A stretch of 64,000 nt of DNA from Acetobacteraceae bacterium (GTDB lineage Bacteria > Pseudomonadota > Alphaproteobacteria > Acetobacterales > Acetobacteraceae), in NCBI GenBank assembly GCA_022842185.1, contig JALHQB010000019.1, positions 1 through 64,000 on the forward strand. Direction: 5' to 3'. Shown piece after piece: positions 32,931 to 44,490 of the stretch. The stretch's first letter is position 1; each line of letters opens with the position of its first letter. The position numbers and the translations under genes are program-made. The notes below the pieces were generated by a model. It was not told the DNA's origin, made no database searches, and saw only the letters and a list, made by a program, of their open reading frames with translations.

Positions 32931-33856
32931 TGAGACCGTCAGGCCCTGACGCGCCTGGTGCGCTGTCGCGCCGCCGTGCCGAACCGCTCGAATCCCTGGT
33001 GATCGACGGGCTGCCCGAACACGCGGTGCCGGTCTTCGAGGCCGCCTTGCAGCAGGTCTGCACCACCGTCGCGCTGTTCCGCGACGAACCGACTGACACC
33101 TGGCGTATCGAGGGTGTGCGCGAAGCCGGCGCGCATGATGATGACCTGGACGCCGCGCTGGCCCTGGCCGCCATGGTTGCGGGCATAGACCCGCCGGCGG
33201 TGCTCGCAGCGCCGGTGGAAGCCGAGGGCTGGCTCGCCCGCACCGTGCAGGCCTTCCCGGAAATGCCGGTCGGCCGGCGTTTCATCATCCGCCCCACCCA
33301 TGTGCCCAACCCGCCAACATATGGCCGCGTGGTGCTCAAGCTCGATGCCGGCCTGGCCTTCGGGTCGGGCGAGCATGCCTCCACCCAAGGCTGCCTGCGG
33401 GCATTCGAGGGCGTCGCCCATCGTCACCCACGCAGCGTCTGCGACCTCGGCAGCGGGTCCGGCATCCTGGCGATGGCGGCGGTGAAGACGCTGCCCTGCG
33501 CCGCACTCGCCACCGACATCGAACCCTGGTCCGTGCGGGTCTGTGAGCAGAACGCGCGGATGAACGAAATCACGCCGCGGCGGATGCGGACGATCCTGGC
33601 CGATGGCTGGAAGCCACGGCTGATGAAGGGCGTGCGCTACGACCTGATTTTCGCGAACATCCTGGCGCGTCCTTTATGCGCCATGGCGCGGCAACTCGCG
33701 CTGCACCTCGCACCCGGCGGCACGGCGATCCTGGCAGGGTTGTTGGGAACGCAGGCGCGGATGGTGCTGGTGGCGCATCGCCGCGCGGGGTTGGTGATGG
33801 AACGCCGTATCGATGTCGGGCCTTGGACGACGCTGGTGCTCAGGCGCGGGGGCTGA
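32930..33856 (+). CDS. prmA: Ribosomal protein L11 methyltransferase
   Basis: PrmA trimethylates L11. The 308-aa protein has an N-terminal substrate-recognition domain, a short linker and a SAM domain with LKLDAGLAFGSGEHASTQGC, motif I VCDLGSGSGILAMAAVK, and the catalytic-site FANILARPLCAMA. The TGATG junction with the helicase gene (1-bp overlap) indicates co-translation, an arrangement often seen in alphaproteobacteria. Confidence 0.92.
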   Translation: MRPSGPDAPGALSRRRAEPLESLVIDGLPEHAVPVFEAALQQVCTTVALFRDEPTDTWRIEGVREAGAHDDDLDAALALAAMVAGIDPPAVLAAPVEAEGWLARTVQAFPEMPVGRRFIIRPTHVPNPPTYGRVVLKLDAGLAFGSGEHASTQGCLRAFEGVAHRHPRSVCDLGSGSGILAMAAVKTLPCAALATDIEPWSVRVCEQNARMNEITPRRMRTILADGWKPRLMKGVRYDLIFANILARPLCAMARQLALHLAPGGTAILAGLLGTQARMVLVAHRRAGLVMERRIDVGPWTTLVLRRGG

Positions 33857-33864
33857 CCTACGCT

Positions 33865-34152
33865 TCACGCGCCCAGGCTGATCGCCCGCCGCTCGATCGC
33901 GTCCTGGCGTTCAAGCGCCTTCGCATTCGCTTCATAGGCGCGGCGGGCCTGGATGGCGTCGGCCATGGCACGTTCAGCCTCGCCGCTTGCCTGTGCTGCG
34001 GTCAGGCCCTGGCTGCCGGAAGGTGGCGCGGGAGAAGGGTCGTTGCCGCGCGCACTTTCGGCCTGCGGCGCGGCGATGGTCGCGGCGGCGCGGTCCATGC
34101 GTTCGCTGGCGCGCTGCATGCCCTGGACGGAGGAGGCGGAACCGATCTGCAT
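33865..34152 (-). CDS. Small FlgC/FlgB-like protein, 95 aa
   Basis: MQIGSASSVQGMQRASERMD at the start and AMADAIQARRAYEANAKALE at the end resemble the N- and C-terminal helices of flagellar rod proteins such as FlgC, with the middle beta region replaced by a short Pro/Ser-rich linker. Full FlgC is about 135 aa. No flagellar genes are near. It may be a rod-like relict or a small structural protein. The start at 34152 is preferred because the flagellar-like helix begins there; a longer frame upstream reads as non-protein. Confidence 0.6.
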   Translation of the reverse strand: MQIGSASSVQGMQRASERMDRAAATIAAPQAESARGNDPSPAPPSGSQGLTAAQASGEAERAMADAIQARRAYEANAKALERQDAIERRAISLGA

Positions 34153-34242
34153 CGTCTCATCCTGCGCGCCAAAGATTGGCGAAGGGTAAAGATGTGCCTG
34201 GGACGCCTTGCACGCACGGGCGACGCCGTGGACGCTGCGGCC

Positions 34243-34584
34243 ATGACCGACGACCTCCGCACGATGCTGTCCACCTTGGCGAAGACATTCCTGCTGTGCG
34301 GCGCGCTGGGATTGCTGCTGTACGGGGCCATGGTGCTGGTGGCGGAGATGCCGCAGGGCGGACGGATGCTGGGGCTGCTGCTGTCGGCGCCGCTCGCGCT
34401 GATCGTCGCGCATCTCGTCCTCGGCGCCCTGCGCGACGGGCATTTCCCGGTCCGCGGGCCGGCGCTGCTGCGGGACCGCCAGCCAGTGCAATACTGGTTC
34501 ACGATCGCATGGTTCGGTGGCTGCGCCATCGCACTCACCGCCATCGCCGCATGGTGCGGCTGGACGCTGTTCGCGCCCGCCTGA
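34243..34584 (+). CDS. Small membrane protein, 113 aa
   Basis: The protein is unrecognised. It has three hydrophobic segments: LAKTFLLCGALGLLLYGAMV (about 11-32), LGLLLSAPLALIVAHLVLGA (about 40-60) and FTIAWFGGCAIALTAIAAWC (about 86-108). The ATG at 34243 (MTDDLRTML) gives a short soluble head. It is divergent from the FlgC-like gene and converges on the luciferase-like gene with 6 bp between. No motif suggests a function. Confidence 0.6.
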   Translation: MTDDLRTMLSTLAKTFLLCGALGLLLYGAMVLVAEMPQGGRMLGLLLSAPLALIVAHLVLGALRDGHFPVRGPALLRDRQPVQYWFTIAWFGGCAIALTAIAAWCGWTLFAPA

Positions 34585-34590
34585 CCGCCG

Positions 34591-35690
34591 TCAGGCCAGC
34601 GCCATCACATGCTGCCGCAGCTTCGGCATCACCTCCTGCGCCAGACGCTTCATCGTCTCGGCCTCCCACGCCGCATTCACGCCCGACCAATCCAGCCCCG
34701 CCATCAGCAGGTGACCGAACGGCCCGACCTCCTCCCGCAGCGCCACCAGCCGGTCGAGCACCGTGGCGGGGCTGCCGGCGATGACGCAGGCCTCGATCAT
34801 GTCGTCGGTGGTGACGGTGGCGGGGTCCATGTCCTCGCGTGGGGTCATGGTCGCGCCGAAGCCCGCGCGTTTGCCGATGGAACCGAGGTAGTCGAAGTAA
34901 TAGCGCGTCGCGCCCTCGGCCGCGGTGGCGCGCGCCTGCGCCTCGGCATCCGTGCCGGCGATCACGAAGTTCCGCGCCGCGCGCCAGTTGCTGCCATCGA
35001 CCGGCCGCCCGGCCTTTTCCATCCCCGCGGCAAGGCTGCGCCAATGCCCGCCGATGATGCGATGCGCGACGAAATTCGCGCTGATCACGCCCCAGCCGCG
35101 CGCCGCGGCCACCGCCACGCCTGGCTCTCCGCGCTGCGCGCCGAGACATGGATCGACGGCCCACCTTTCTGGAACGGCTTGGGCATGTACCCGATGCCGT
35201 ATTCGGCCGAGACGGTACGCGACAGCTTCACCGGCCAGCTTGGCCCTGGGATGTCATAGGGCGGGTCCTGCGCCCAGATCTGCTGGATCGTCGTCACGGC
35301 CTCGACCATCCGCTTCCCGCGTTCGGGCGGGGACAAATCCCCGAACATCTCGGAATCCGAAGGCAACCCGCCGGGCCCGATGCCGAACAGCAACCGCCCG
35401 CCGGACATGTGGTCAAACTGCGCGACCTCGGCCGCGACGATCGCCGGGTGGTGGTTGGGCAGGTTCACCACGCCGGTTCCGAAGGTCAGCCGGGTGCGAT
35501 GCACCAGCCCCGCCATGAACATCAGCGGGGAGGGGATGGGTTCCGAACTGGCCGAGAAATGTTCCCCCACCCACAGCTCATCGAAGCCGAGCCGGTCGGC
35601 GAGCAGCGATTTCTCGGTGTTCTCGGCCAAGGTCTCGTGCAGCGGCCGGTGTGGCGGATGCAGCGGCATCATGAACAGGCCGAGATGCAT
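34591..35690 (-). pseudogene. LLM-class flavin monooxygenase with a 1-nt frameshift
   Basis: Two adjacent frames join into one luciferase-like monooxygenase of about 366 aa. The first (35690 to about 35121) carries MHLGLFMMPLHPPHRPL, GFDELWVGEHF and SGGRLLFGIGPGGLPSDSEM. The second (about 35120 to 34591) continues GVAVAAARGWGVISANF and IAGSPATVLDRLVALREEVG. At 35120-35121 the codons run GAG AGC CAG GCG TGG where CAG GGC GTG GCG is needed, so one G is missing from a GG run. It is either a real frameshift, which would destroy the enzyme, or a base-calling error. The family uses FMNH2 and oxygen. Confidence 0.8.
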
Positions 35691-36119
35691 GGTTGGCGTC
35701 CTTCCGGGTCCTTTGTCCGGAGCCTAGCAGCCTGTGGCCCGATTGGCGCAGTCCCCCGCGGTGCAGGGGGCCGACGGCCCCTCGATCAGGCCGTGGCCAG
35801 ACGCCGCGCCCGGCTCAGCACCCGGCGCATTGCGGAGGGCATGGTTGCCGCGCCGCCAAGCGGCCTTGCCATGAAGCAAGCGGGTCAGTGGAGCGAACCC
35901 GCGCGGAGCCGGCCTTTGGGCTCCTGCCCGACCGGGCGGCGCCACGAAACGACGCGCCCCGTTCAGATGCAGCCAAAGGACGGATCGCGGGCACACCCTG
36001 ATTCGGGGGCGCAAAGCACGATCGCGCACTGAACGTCAGTCGAGCCTTGCGCAGAAACGCATGGCGGGCGAGCCAAGCGGCCGGATGGCCGCGCCGGCGC
36101 CAGAGGCCACAAAGTACCT
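35691..36119. other. 429-bp intergenic stretch with no supported gene
   Basis: No frame on either strand has a plausible start, ribosome binding site and protein-like composition. A GCCAAGCGGCC motif occurs at 35855-35865 and again at 36072-36082, in similar GC-rich surroundings (GCCGCGCC nearby), which may be a decayed repeat. Short inverted repeats such as CCCCCGCGGTGCAGGGGG (about 35755) are present. It may contain the promoter of the luciferase-like gene and the 3' region of the DUF1127 gene. Confidence 0.5.
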
Positions 36120-36461
36120 TCAGGCGACGCGGGCGGTCGCCGCCTGCGCCGTGTCGTTGGCCGGGCGCGGCGTGAACGCCGGGTCGAACACGCGGGTGAT
36201 GTCGTGGCGGTTCATGCCGATGTCGCGCAGTTCACGATCCGACAGCGCGCGCAGGGCGTTGTAGGTGGCGAAGCGCTGCGGCAGGGAGGCGAGGAGCCTG
36301 ATCGCGCCCCGCAGCCCACCGAGGAACCAGGAAGCCACAGCTTCGTCGCGCGCCGCGATGGCGGCGAGGCGGATCGCCTCGGCGTCGGTTTCCCGGCGCG
36401 ATGCGGCGGTGCTGTTGGGCAGCAAAAGGGCGGCCTCGGCCTTGGTGAAACGGTCGTCCAT
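36120..36461 (-). CDS. DUF1127 domain protein, 113 aa
   Basis: The C-terminal half holds the DUF1127 (YjiS-like) motif: TYNALRALSDRELRDIGMNR followed by HDI. Such small Arg-rich proteins bind RNA or act in phosphate and carbon storage regulation in some alphaproteobacteria, though family roles vary. Here an N-terminal extension (about 1-55, Ala-rich with Glu and Arg) precedes the domain. It is divergent from the aminopeptidase gene and monocistronic. Confidence 0.8.
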   Translation of the reverse strand: MDDRFTKAEAALLLPNSTAASRRETDAEAIRLAAIAARDEAVASWFLGGLRGAIRLLASLPQRFATYNALRALSDRELRDIGMNRHDITRVFDPAFTPRPANDTAQAATARVA

Positions 36462-36557
36462 GATAAGTGTCCTTGGTCTGGATGGCGCCCGGTCCGTCGG
36501 GTCGTCTTCCTTCCGAGGGTGTAACTTAGGTGCAAGCCGGCCACAGGTGATGCGTGA

Positions 36558-38402
36558 ATGTCACGACGGAGATATGCTCCAGCTGCGTGGCTTCCTGTGG
36601 ATACATGCAACAATGCGGTAACGAGGATCACAACCCTGTCGCCGATCGAACGTCTGTCCGCGCTCCGCGCCCGCCTCGCCCAGGCCGGCGTGCAGGGCTT
36701 CATTATCCCCCGATCCGACGAGCATCTGGGCGAATATGTCCCGCCTTCGGGTGAACGGCTGGCCTGGCTGACTGGCTTCACCGGGTCAGCCGGCATGGCC
36801 ATCGTGCTGCGGGACCGCGCCGCTGTGTTCACCGATGGGCGATACACGCTGCAACTGCGCGACCAGACCGACCCCGACTTGTGGGAATGCCGCCACATCA
36901 TGGACGAACCCGCGGCCGAATGGCTGACGGCGAACGCCCAGGGCCTGTCCATCGGCTACGACCCCTGGCTTCATGCCTTGCCCGCGATCGAGCGCCTGGC
37001 GGTGCCGGGGGTGACGCTCGTGCCCCTGGCCGCCAATCCGGTCGATGCCGTCTGGGCCGATCGGCCCGCCGCGCCGATGGCCCAGGCGATGCCGCACGGG
37101 ATCGACCTCGCTGGTACATCGTCGGCCGACAAGCGCGCCGCCGCCGCCGCCGCGCTGCGCGATGCGGGTGAGGCGGCGGTGGTGCTCGCCGATCCGCATT
37201 CGGCGGCCTGGCTGTTGAACATCCGCGGCGGCGACCTCGCCCATACGCCGCTCGCCCTCGGCGTCGCGGTGCTGCATGCGGATGCGCGGGTCGAGCTGTT
37301 CATGGCGCCGGAGAAGGTGCCGGCGGAGACCCGCATGCATCTGGGCAACCAGGTGGTGGTGCGTCCACGGGACGAATTGCCCCAGGCGCTGGATGCTCTG
37401 CGCGGCCAGCGCGTGCGGGTCGACCCCGATGCGACCCCCGCCTGGTTCACCGACCGGCTGACGCAGGCGGGCGCAGTGATCGTCCCCGGCGAGGACCCCT
37501 GCCGCCTGCCGCGCGCCTGCAAGAACGCCACGGAGCGGGAGGGCGCGCGGGCCGCGCACCGGCGTGACGCCGCGGCGATGGCGCGTTTCCTGGCCTGGTT
37601 CGCCTCCGAGGCACCCAAGGGCGGCCTGACCGAGATCTCTGCCGCCGCCCAGTTGCTGGCCTTCCGTAGGGAGGTCGACCGGTTCCGCGGGGAATCCTTC
37701 CCGGCGATTTCCGGCGCGGGGGAACATGGCGCCATCGTGCATTATCGCGTGACGCCCGAAACCGACCGCCGCATTGCGCCCGATGAGGTGTATCTGATCG
37801 ATTCCGGCGGGCAGTACCTCGATGGCACGACGGATATCACCCGCACCTTGTGGACCGGTCCGGGCGAGGCGCCGGCCGTGGTCAGGGACCGCGTCACGCG
37901 AGTGCTGCGCGGCCACATCGCGCTGGCGACGGCGCGCTTCCCGGCCGGTGTCGCCGGGCCGCATCTGGATGCCCTGGCGCGGCGACCCCTGTGGGATGCC
38001 GGCCTGGACTACGACCATGGCACCGGCCATGGCGTCGGATCCTTCCTGTCCGTGCATGAAGGCCCGGTCGCCTTCAGCCGTGCCGCGAAGGTCGTGCCGC
38101 TGCGCGAAGGGATGATCCTGTCCGACGAGCCGGGCTTCTACGCGACCGGCCAATACGGCATCCGGCTGGAGAACCTGTTGCTGGTGGTACCCGCCGACCT
38201 GCCCCAGGCGAGCCGCCCCTTCCTGGCGTTCGAGACGCTGACGCTGGCACCCTTCGATCGGGCATTGATCGACCCAACGTTGTTGACCCTGGCCGAACGC
38301 GACTGGCTCGATGCCTATCACGCGCGTGTGCTGGCGGAGGTCGCACCGCTGGTCGATGGAGCCACGGCGGCTTGGCTCGGACGGGCCTGCGCGCCGCTGT
38401 GA
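36558..38402 (+). CDS. Aminopeptidase P family protein (M24B)
   Basis: This Xaa-Pro aminopeptidase of up to 614 aa has two creatinase-like N-domains and the pita-bread catalytic domain. Metal ligands are visible: LIDSGGQYLDGTTDITRT (two Asp), HGTGHGVGSFLSVHEGP (His), SDEPGFYATGQYGIRLEN (two Glu). The long form is typical of alphaproteobacteria. The start is uncertain: the ATG at 36558 adds about 25 residues unlike the family, and similarity starts near SPIERLSALRARLAQAGV (from about 36637), where only non-ATG codons are available. Confidence 0.9.
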   Translation: MSRRRYAPAAWLPVDTCNNAVTRITTLSPIERLSALRARLAQAGVQGFIIPRSDEHLGEYVPPSGERLAWLTGFTGSAGMAIVLRDRAAVFTDGRYTLQLRDQTDPDLWECRHIMDEPAAEWLTANAQGLSIGYDPWLHALPAIERLAVPGVTLVPLAANPVDAVWADRPAAPMAQAMPHGIDLAGTSSADKRAAAAAALRDAGEAAVVLADPHSAAWLLNIRGGDLAHTPLALGVAVLHADARVELFMAPEKVPAETRMHLGNQVVVRPRDELPQALDALRGQRVRVDPDATPAWFTDRLTQAGAVIVPGEDPCRLPRACKNATEREGARAAHRRDAAAMARFLAWFASEAPKGGLTEISAAAQLLAFRREVDRFRGESFPAISGAGEHGAIVHYRVTPETDRRIAPDEVYLIDSGGQYLDGTTDITRTLWTGPGEAPAVVRDRVTRVLRGHIALATARFPAGVAGPHLDALARRPLWDAGLDYDHGTGHGVGSFLSVHEGPVAFSRAAKVVPLREGMILSDEPGFYATGQYGIRLENLLLVVPADLPQASRPFLAFETLTLAPFDRALIDPTLLTLAERDWLDAYHARVLAEVAPLVDGATAAWLGRACAPL

Positions 38403-38497
38403 ACCATGCCATGAAATGCATCCGTGACGGCGCGGCCCGCCTCCATACCCTGGTGCGACCGGCTGCGGCCGGTCCGCGGAAAGGGGAAGCCGGACAG

Positions 38498-38935
38498 ATG
38501 ATGCAATACGCGAAGTTGGTTTTGGGCATGGCATTGGCGGGCGGAATCCCACTCGCCGCGCAGGCGCAGGCGCAGACGCGTGCGATGAACCGCGCCGAGG
38601 TGCAGGTGGCCGCGACCACCGACAGCGGTGGCGCTTCGCCGTATTGCGCCATGGTGTTCAGGCTTCGCAATGTCGGGACGACGCGGCTCGGCACCTTCGT
38701 GGCGGAGGTCGCGGCGACCGACCTGCGTTCAGGTTCGCCGCTGCGCATGCCGCTGACGACGATTCCGCTCTCCGGTGTCGAGCCAGGCGAGGCGAAGGAA
38801 TGGAGCACCGCCGGCACCTATGGCGCAGCCTGCGACCAGGTGCGGTTGCAGGTGACGCGGATGACCTGCGTGCGGCGCTGCGAATCGGTCACCTGGACCC
38901 ACCAGGGTCTCGGCGCGCTGGAGACGCCGCGGTGA
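38498..38935 (+). CDS. Exported protein of unknown function, 145 aa
   Basis: No family is recognised. A signal peptide (MMQYAKLVLGMALAGGIPLA, then AQAQAQ) precedes a beta-rich domain with four Cys (one in PYCAMVFRLRN, one in YGAACDQ, and the pair MTCVRRCE) that could form disulfides. The start at 38498 has a purine-rich stretch upstream (GGAAAGGGGAAG). It overlaps the next exported protein by 4 bp (GTGA) and is the first of three coupled genes that end with an alpha/beta hydrolase. Confidence 0.65.
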   Translation: MMQYAKLVLGMALAGGIPLAAQAQAQTRAMNRAEVQVAATTDSGGASPYCAMVFRLRNVGTTRLGTFVAEVAATDLRSGSPLRMPLTTIPLSGVEPGEAKEWSTAGTYGAACDQVRLQVTRMTCVRRCESVTWTHQGLGALETPR

Positions 38936-39411
38936 GGCGCGCCTTTGCCGCCGCCATGCTGTCCACGTCCTTGGCGCTGCCAGCGCTGGGGCAGTCCGGC
39001 GATGCCGGTCAATCGGCGCGCGAACGCGCGGCCGAGACAGCCCCCGGACCATGGCAGGGCAATTGGGCGTTGCTGCGCGACGACCCGCGCATTCGCACCC
39101 GCGGCGGGGCGGCGACGCTGCGCCTGCATGTGATCCATGACCCTGCGGGGCCGGTCGAGGTCCAGTGGGTGGCCGATCGGGGCATCTGCGAGGACCCCAA
39201 TGCCGGCCCCTGCGAGTGGGTGGCCGCGCATGGGACCGGCCTGGCGACGGCGGCGGGGCCGGGGGCATTGGCGGTGCTGCTGCGGATCTCGGCCGACCCG
39301 GACGATCCGTTCCTGCTGGTGCTCGAACGCAGCGGAGATGGACGGGCGGCGGCGCGGCTGGTTTCGGAGAAGGGTGGCATCGCCTATCGCCTCGATGCAG
39401 AGCGCGAGTGA
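38932..39411 (+). CDS. Exported protein of unknown function, 159 aa
   Basis: The protein begins VRRAFAAAMLSTSLALPALG, a clear signal peptide with a GTG start that overlaps the preceding stop. The mature part has GPWQGNWALLRDDPRIRTRG, a Cys pair (ICEDPNAGPCEW) probably bridged by a disulfide, and alternating strands. The family is not recognised. It overlaps the start of the hydrolase gene by 17 bp, so the three genes are tightly linked. Confidence 0.65.
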   Translation: MRRAFAAAMLSTSLALPALGQSGDAGQSARERAAETAPGPWQGNWALLRDDPRIRTRGGAATLRLHVIHDPAGPVEVQWVADRGICEDPNAGPCEWVAAHGTGLATAAGPGALAVLLRISADPDDPFLLVLERSGDGRAAARLVSEKGGIAYRLDAERE

Positions 39412-40177
39412 AGTGCCGCAGCTGAGCGGGCAGCGAGTCCTGCTCGTCTATGGGCTTCTGGGCGAGGTCGCGGTCGTGCTGCACCCTTTCGGCCTGGAAT
39501 ACATGCAGCCCTTGGCGAACTGGTTGCGCGACCAGAGCGCCGTGGTGTCCGTGGTCAAGCTGCGGACAGCGGAATCGGTGTCCGCCAATGCCGCGCGGCT
39601 GCGCGTCGAGATCCTGGCCGACCCGGCGCCCGCCTTGGTGATCGCGCACAGCAAGGGCGGGTTGGAAGCGCTGGCGGCCCTGCTGGACCCTGCCGCGCAG
39701 GCGCGCTGCGTAGGGTTCCTTGCAATGCAGTCGCCCTTCTATGGCAGCCCGGTCGCGGATGTCGTGTCCGGTGCCAAGCCGCTGGAAGCGGCGGCCGGCG
39801 GGCTGGCGAAACTCCTGCGGATCGGGTCCGAACAAGGCGTGCGCGACCTGACGACTTCGGCGCGGCGGTCATGGATGGCGGCGGCCGAGGCGCCGATCCG
39901 CCGCCTGCTCGCCGCACTGCCGGTCGCTTGTCTCGCCACCGCGCTGGAGGAGGGCAAGGCGCGTGGGCGTGAACGCCTGCACCTGGCGGCTGCGCAATGG
40001 ATGGAAAAGCGGGGCTATGGCCCGAATGACGGGCTGGTGCCCGTGAACAGCGCGCTGATCGATGGCGCCCGCCATGTCGTGCTGCCGGGCAGCCATATCG
40101 CGAGCGTCAGCCGCGGGCCGGGGCGCGATCCGGTGGCACTGATGCGGGCGGGACTGGATGCGCTGTTCGGCGGCTGA
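39395..40177 (+). CDS. Alpha/beta-hydrolase/lipase-like protein, 260 aa
   Basis: The nucleophile elbow is seen as VIAHSKGGLEAL (Ser within HSKGG) after an N-terminal strand (QRVLLVYGLLGEVAVVLHPF). LAMQSPFYGSPVADVV resembles the segment after the elbow in triacylglycerol-lipase-like proteins. A late His (PGSHIASVSRGPGRDP) and Asp (GPNDGLVPVNSA) complete a plausible triad. No signal peptide is seen, unlike the two upstream partners. The ATG at 39395 lies inside the upstream gene (17-bp overlap). The substrate is unknown. Confidence 0.75.
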   Translation: MQSASEVPQLSGQRVLLVYGLLGEVAVVLHPFGLEYMQPLANWLRDQSAVVSVVKLRTAESVSANAARLRVEILADPAPALVIAHSKGGLEALAALLDPAAQARCVGFLAMQSPFYGSPVADVVSGAKPLEAAAGGLAKLLRIGSEQGVRDLTTSARRSWMAAAEAPIRRLLAALPVACLATALEEGKARGRERLHLAAAQWMEKRGYGPNDGLVPVNSALIDGARHVVLPGSHIASVSRGPGRDPVALMRAGLDALFGG

Positions 40178-40225
40178 CGGGTCAGCAGCGATGGTTACTC
40201 ACCGGTGGGGCAGGACGCCGGCGTG

Positions 40226-40864
40226 TCATCGCGGCGCCCCCAGCAGCATCCTGAACCCCAGGCCGAGGAACAGGGTTCCGGCCGCCCCATCCAGCCAGCG
40301 CCCGGCGGAAGAGGTGCGCAGCCGCGCGGTGATGCGCGCCGCACCTGCGATCAGCACCGCGAAGAACGGGACGGACATCAGCGGCAGCAACGGCCCCAGG
40401 ACCAGCATCTGCACCCATGGCGCGCTGCGCGCCGGGTCCACGAACAGCGGCACGAAGGCGAGGAAGAACAAACCGACCTTCGGGTTCAGCAGGTTGGTCA
40501 GGAAGCCCTGGCGCCACGCGGCGAACATCGATGCGCTCGGCGCACCGCCATCGCCCAGCCCGCCTTGTCCGCGCAAGGCGGCCCGGATCGCATGGACGCC
40601 GAGCCACAGCAGGTACAGCGCGCCGATCACCCGCAGCGCGGTGAACAGCGTGGGATTCGCGGCAACCAGCGCCGCCACGCCGGCGGCGGCCGCCAGGATA
40701 TGAACCGCCGCGCCCGTAAAGACGCCCAGCGTCGCCGCCCAACCCCTGCGCGCGCCACCGGAGATGGTCTGCGCGAGCACGAAGGCCATGTCGGGCCCCG
40801 GCGTCAGCACAAGCACGAGGCAGGCGAGCAGGTAGCCGGACAGCAGATGGGGATCGACGGGCAT
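40226..40864 (-). CDS. LysE-family amino-acid exporter
   Basis: This 212-aa inner-membrane protein has six predicted helices and the LysE/RhtB signature TPGPDMAFVLAQTISGGARR near the N-terminus and GFLTNLLNPKVGLFFLAFVP in the middle. It would export amino acids such as homoserine, threonine or lysine derivatives. It is followed on the opposite strand by the hydrolase gene (convergent), and lies downstream of ohr on the same strand with an 82-bp gap. Confidence 0.92.
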   Translation of the reverse strand: MPVDPHLLSGYLLACLVLVLTPGPDMAFVLAQTISGGARRGWAATLGVFTGAAVHILAAAAGVAALVAANPTLFTALRVIGALYLLWLGVHAIRAALRGQGGLGDGGAPSASMFAAWRQGFLTNLLNPKVGLFFLAFVPLFVDPARSAPWVQMLVLGPLLPLMSVPFFAVLIAGAARITARLRTSSAGRWLDGAAGTLFLGLGFRMLLGAPR

Positions 40865-40946
40865 GGGCGGATGATTGCACCACCCATGCCCTATTCGTCC
40901 AACGCATTGGCCTGATGGGGTCCATCAGGCGCGTTGATGGACGCGG

Positions 40947-41387
40947 TCAGCCGCCGTGGACGGCCAGCGTCACATCCACATTGCCGCGCGTGGCGTGGGA
41001 ATAGGGACAGATTTTCTCATGCGCTTCCTTCGCCAGGGCCTCGAGCGTCGCCTGGGGCACCGAGGCGTCCTCCACCTTCAAAGTTACGGCAAGGCCGAAG
41101 CCGCCGCCTTCGCGCGGGCCGATCGACACGGCGGCGGTGATCGACGCACCGGCCGCATTCACCTTGTGCTGCTTGCCGATGAAGTCGAGCGCGCCACCGA
41201 AGCAGGCGGCATAGCCGGCGGCGAACAGGTGTTCGGGCGTGGCGGTGTTGGGCTTGCCGGGGCCGCCCATCGCCTTGGGCACGGACAGGTCCACGGAGAT
41301 CAGCCCGTCATCGGAGGCGGTGTGGCCGTTGCGGCCACCAGTGGCAGTGGCGTGGGCGGTGAACTTGGCGTCGATCTTGTCGGTCAT
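40947..41387 (-). CDS. ohr: Organic hydroperoxide resistance protein (Ohr/OsmC)
   Basis: The 146-aa thiol peroxidase reduces organic peroxides. Both catalytic Cys are in place: GYAACFGGALDFI and KICPYSHATRGNVDVTL. The first part has HTASDDGLISVDLSVPKAMG and the PEHLFAAGYAAC motif that separates Ohr from OsmC. The ATG at 41387 has GGAGG 4 nt upstream; the longer open frame runs into repeat copy C and is not coding. No OhrR-type regulator is adjacent. Confidence 0.93.
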   Translation of the reverse strand: MTDKIDAKFTAHATATGGRNGHTASDDGLISVDLSVPKAMGGPGKPNTATPEHLFAAGYAACFGGALDFIGKQHKVNAAGASITAAVSIGPREGGGFGLAVTLKVEDASVPQATLEALAKEAHEKICPYSHATRGNVDVTLAVHGG

Positions 41388-41535
41388 GGAACCTCCGGTC
41401 GTGTGATGACCACCGTCAGGTTGGACCTGGGCGGCCGAAGGGCAAGGCCGGGGCGTGTGTCGCGGTCGCGCGCCATCTCCCGATCCGCGCAGCGTCGCGT
41501 ATGTGGGTGGGCCGATCGCTGGCCAGTGCGACCGA

Positions 41536-41805
41536 GAGGGGCTCTGCCCCATGCGCGCGAATATGGCGATGGTGCTCCTTGGAGAGGGGCGTCGCCCCTC
41601 TCCGAACCTCACCCCACCAAAGGCTTAAGGCCTTTGGAAACCTCAATTTTTGGTGCTGAACGCCGTCGGTCGGTACCAAGCTGAATGCCCCCTTTTTGGC
41701 ATTTGACCGGTAAGGAACGCCCCCGCGTGACAAGCGCCAAGATCCCGCGGTCCAGGGACCCGTTGGTCCCTGGCGGGGTGGTTTGGAGGGGCAGCGCCCC
41801 TCCAA
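41536..41805 (+). repeat. Structured intergenic repeat, copy C (long form)
   Basis: The core is 41581-41805 (225 bp), and the extension 41536-41580 matches copy A, including a GGGGCTCTGCCCC hairpin and an ATG-like start context. Order: GGAGAGGGGCGTCGCCCC hairpin, CCCCACC, palindrome AAAGGCTTAAGGCCTTT (41609-41625), a GGTGCTGAACGCCGTCGGTC block, a small AATGCC/GGCATT stem, GTCCAGGGACC with GGTCCCTGGCGGGG, and a closing GGAGGGGCAGCGCCCCTCC. The first 60 bp and last about 60 bp equal copy B. It fills most of the 470-bp gap between ohr and the ligA stop. Confidence 0.88.
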
Positions 41806-41857
41806 TCTTGGGACCCACACGCATCGAACACGGCCCGGCCGGTGCAACTGCGATCGA

Positions 41858-44486
<2,629 letters not shown>

Positions 44487-44490
<4 letters not shown>

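Noticed and set aside
19132..41805. The repeat copies considered as a CRISPR array
   Set aside because: Units are 190-225 bp, far apart, internally palindromic and without regular spacers; no cas genes are present.
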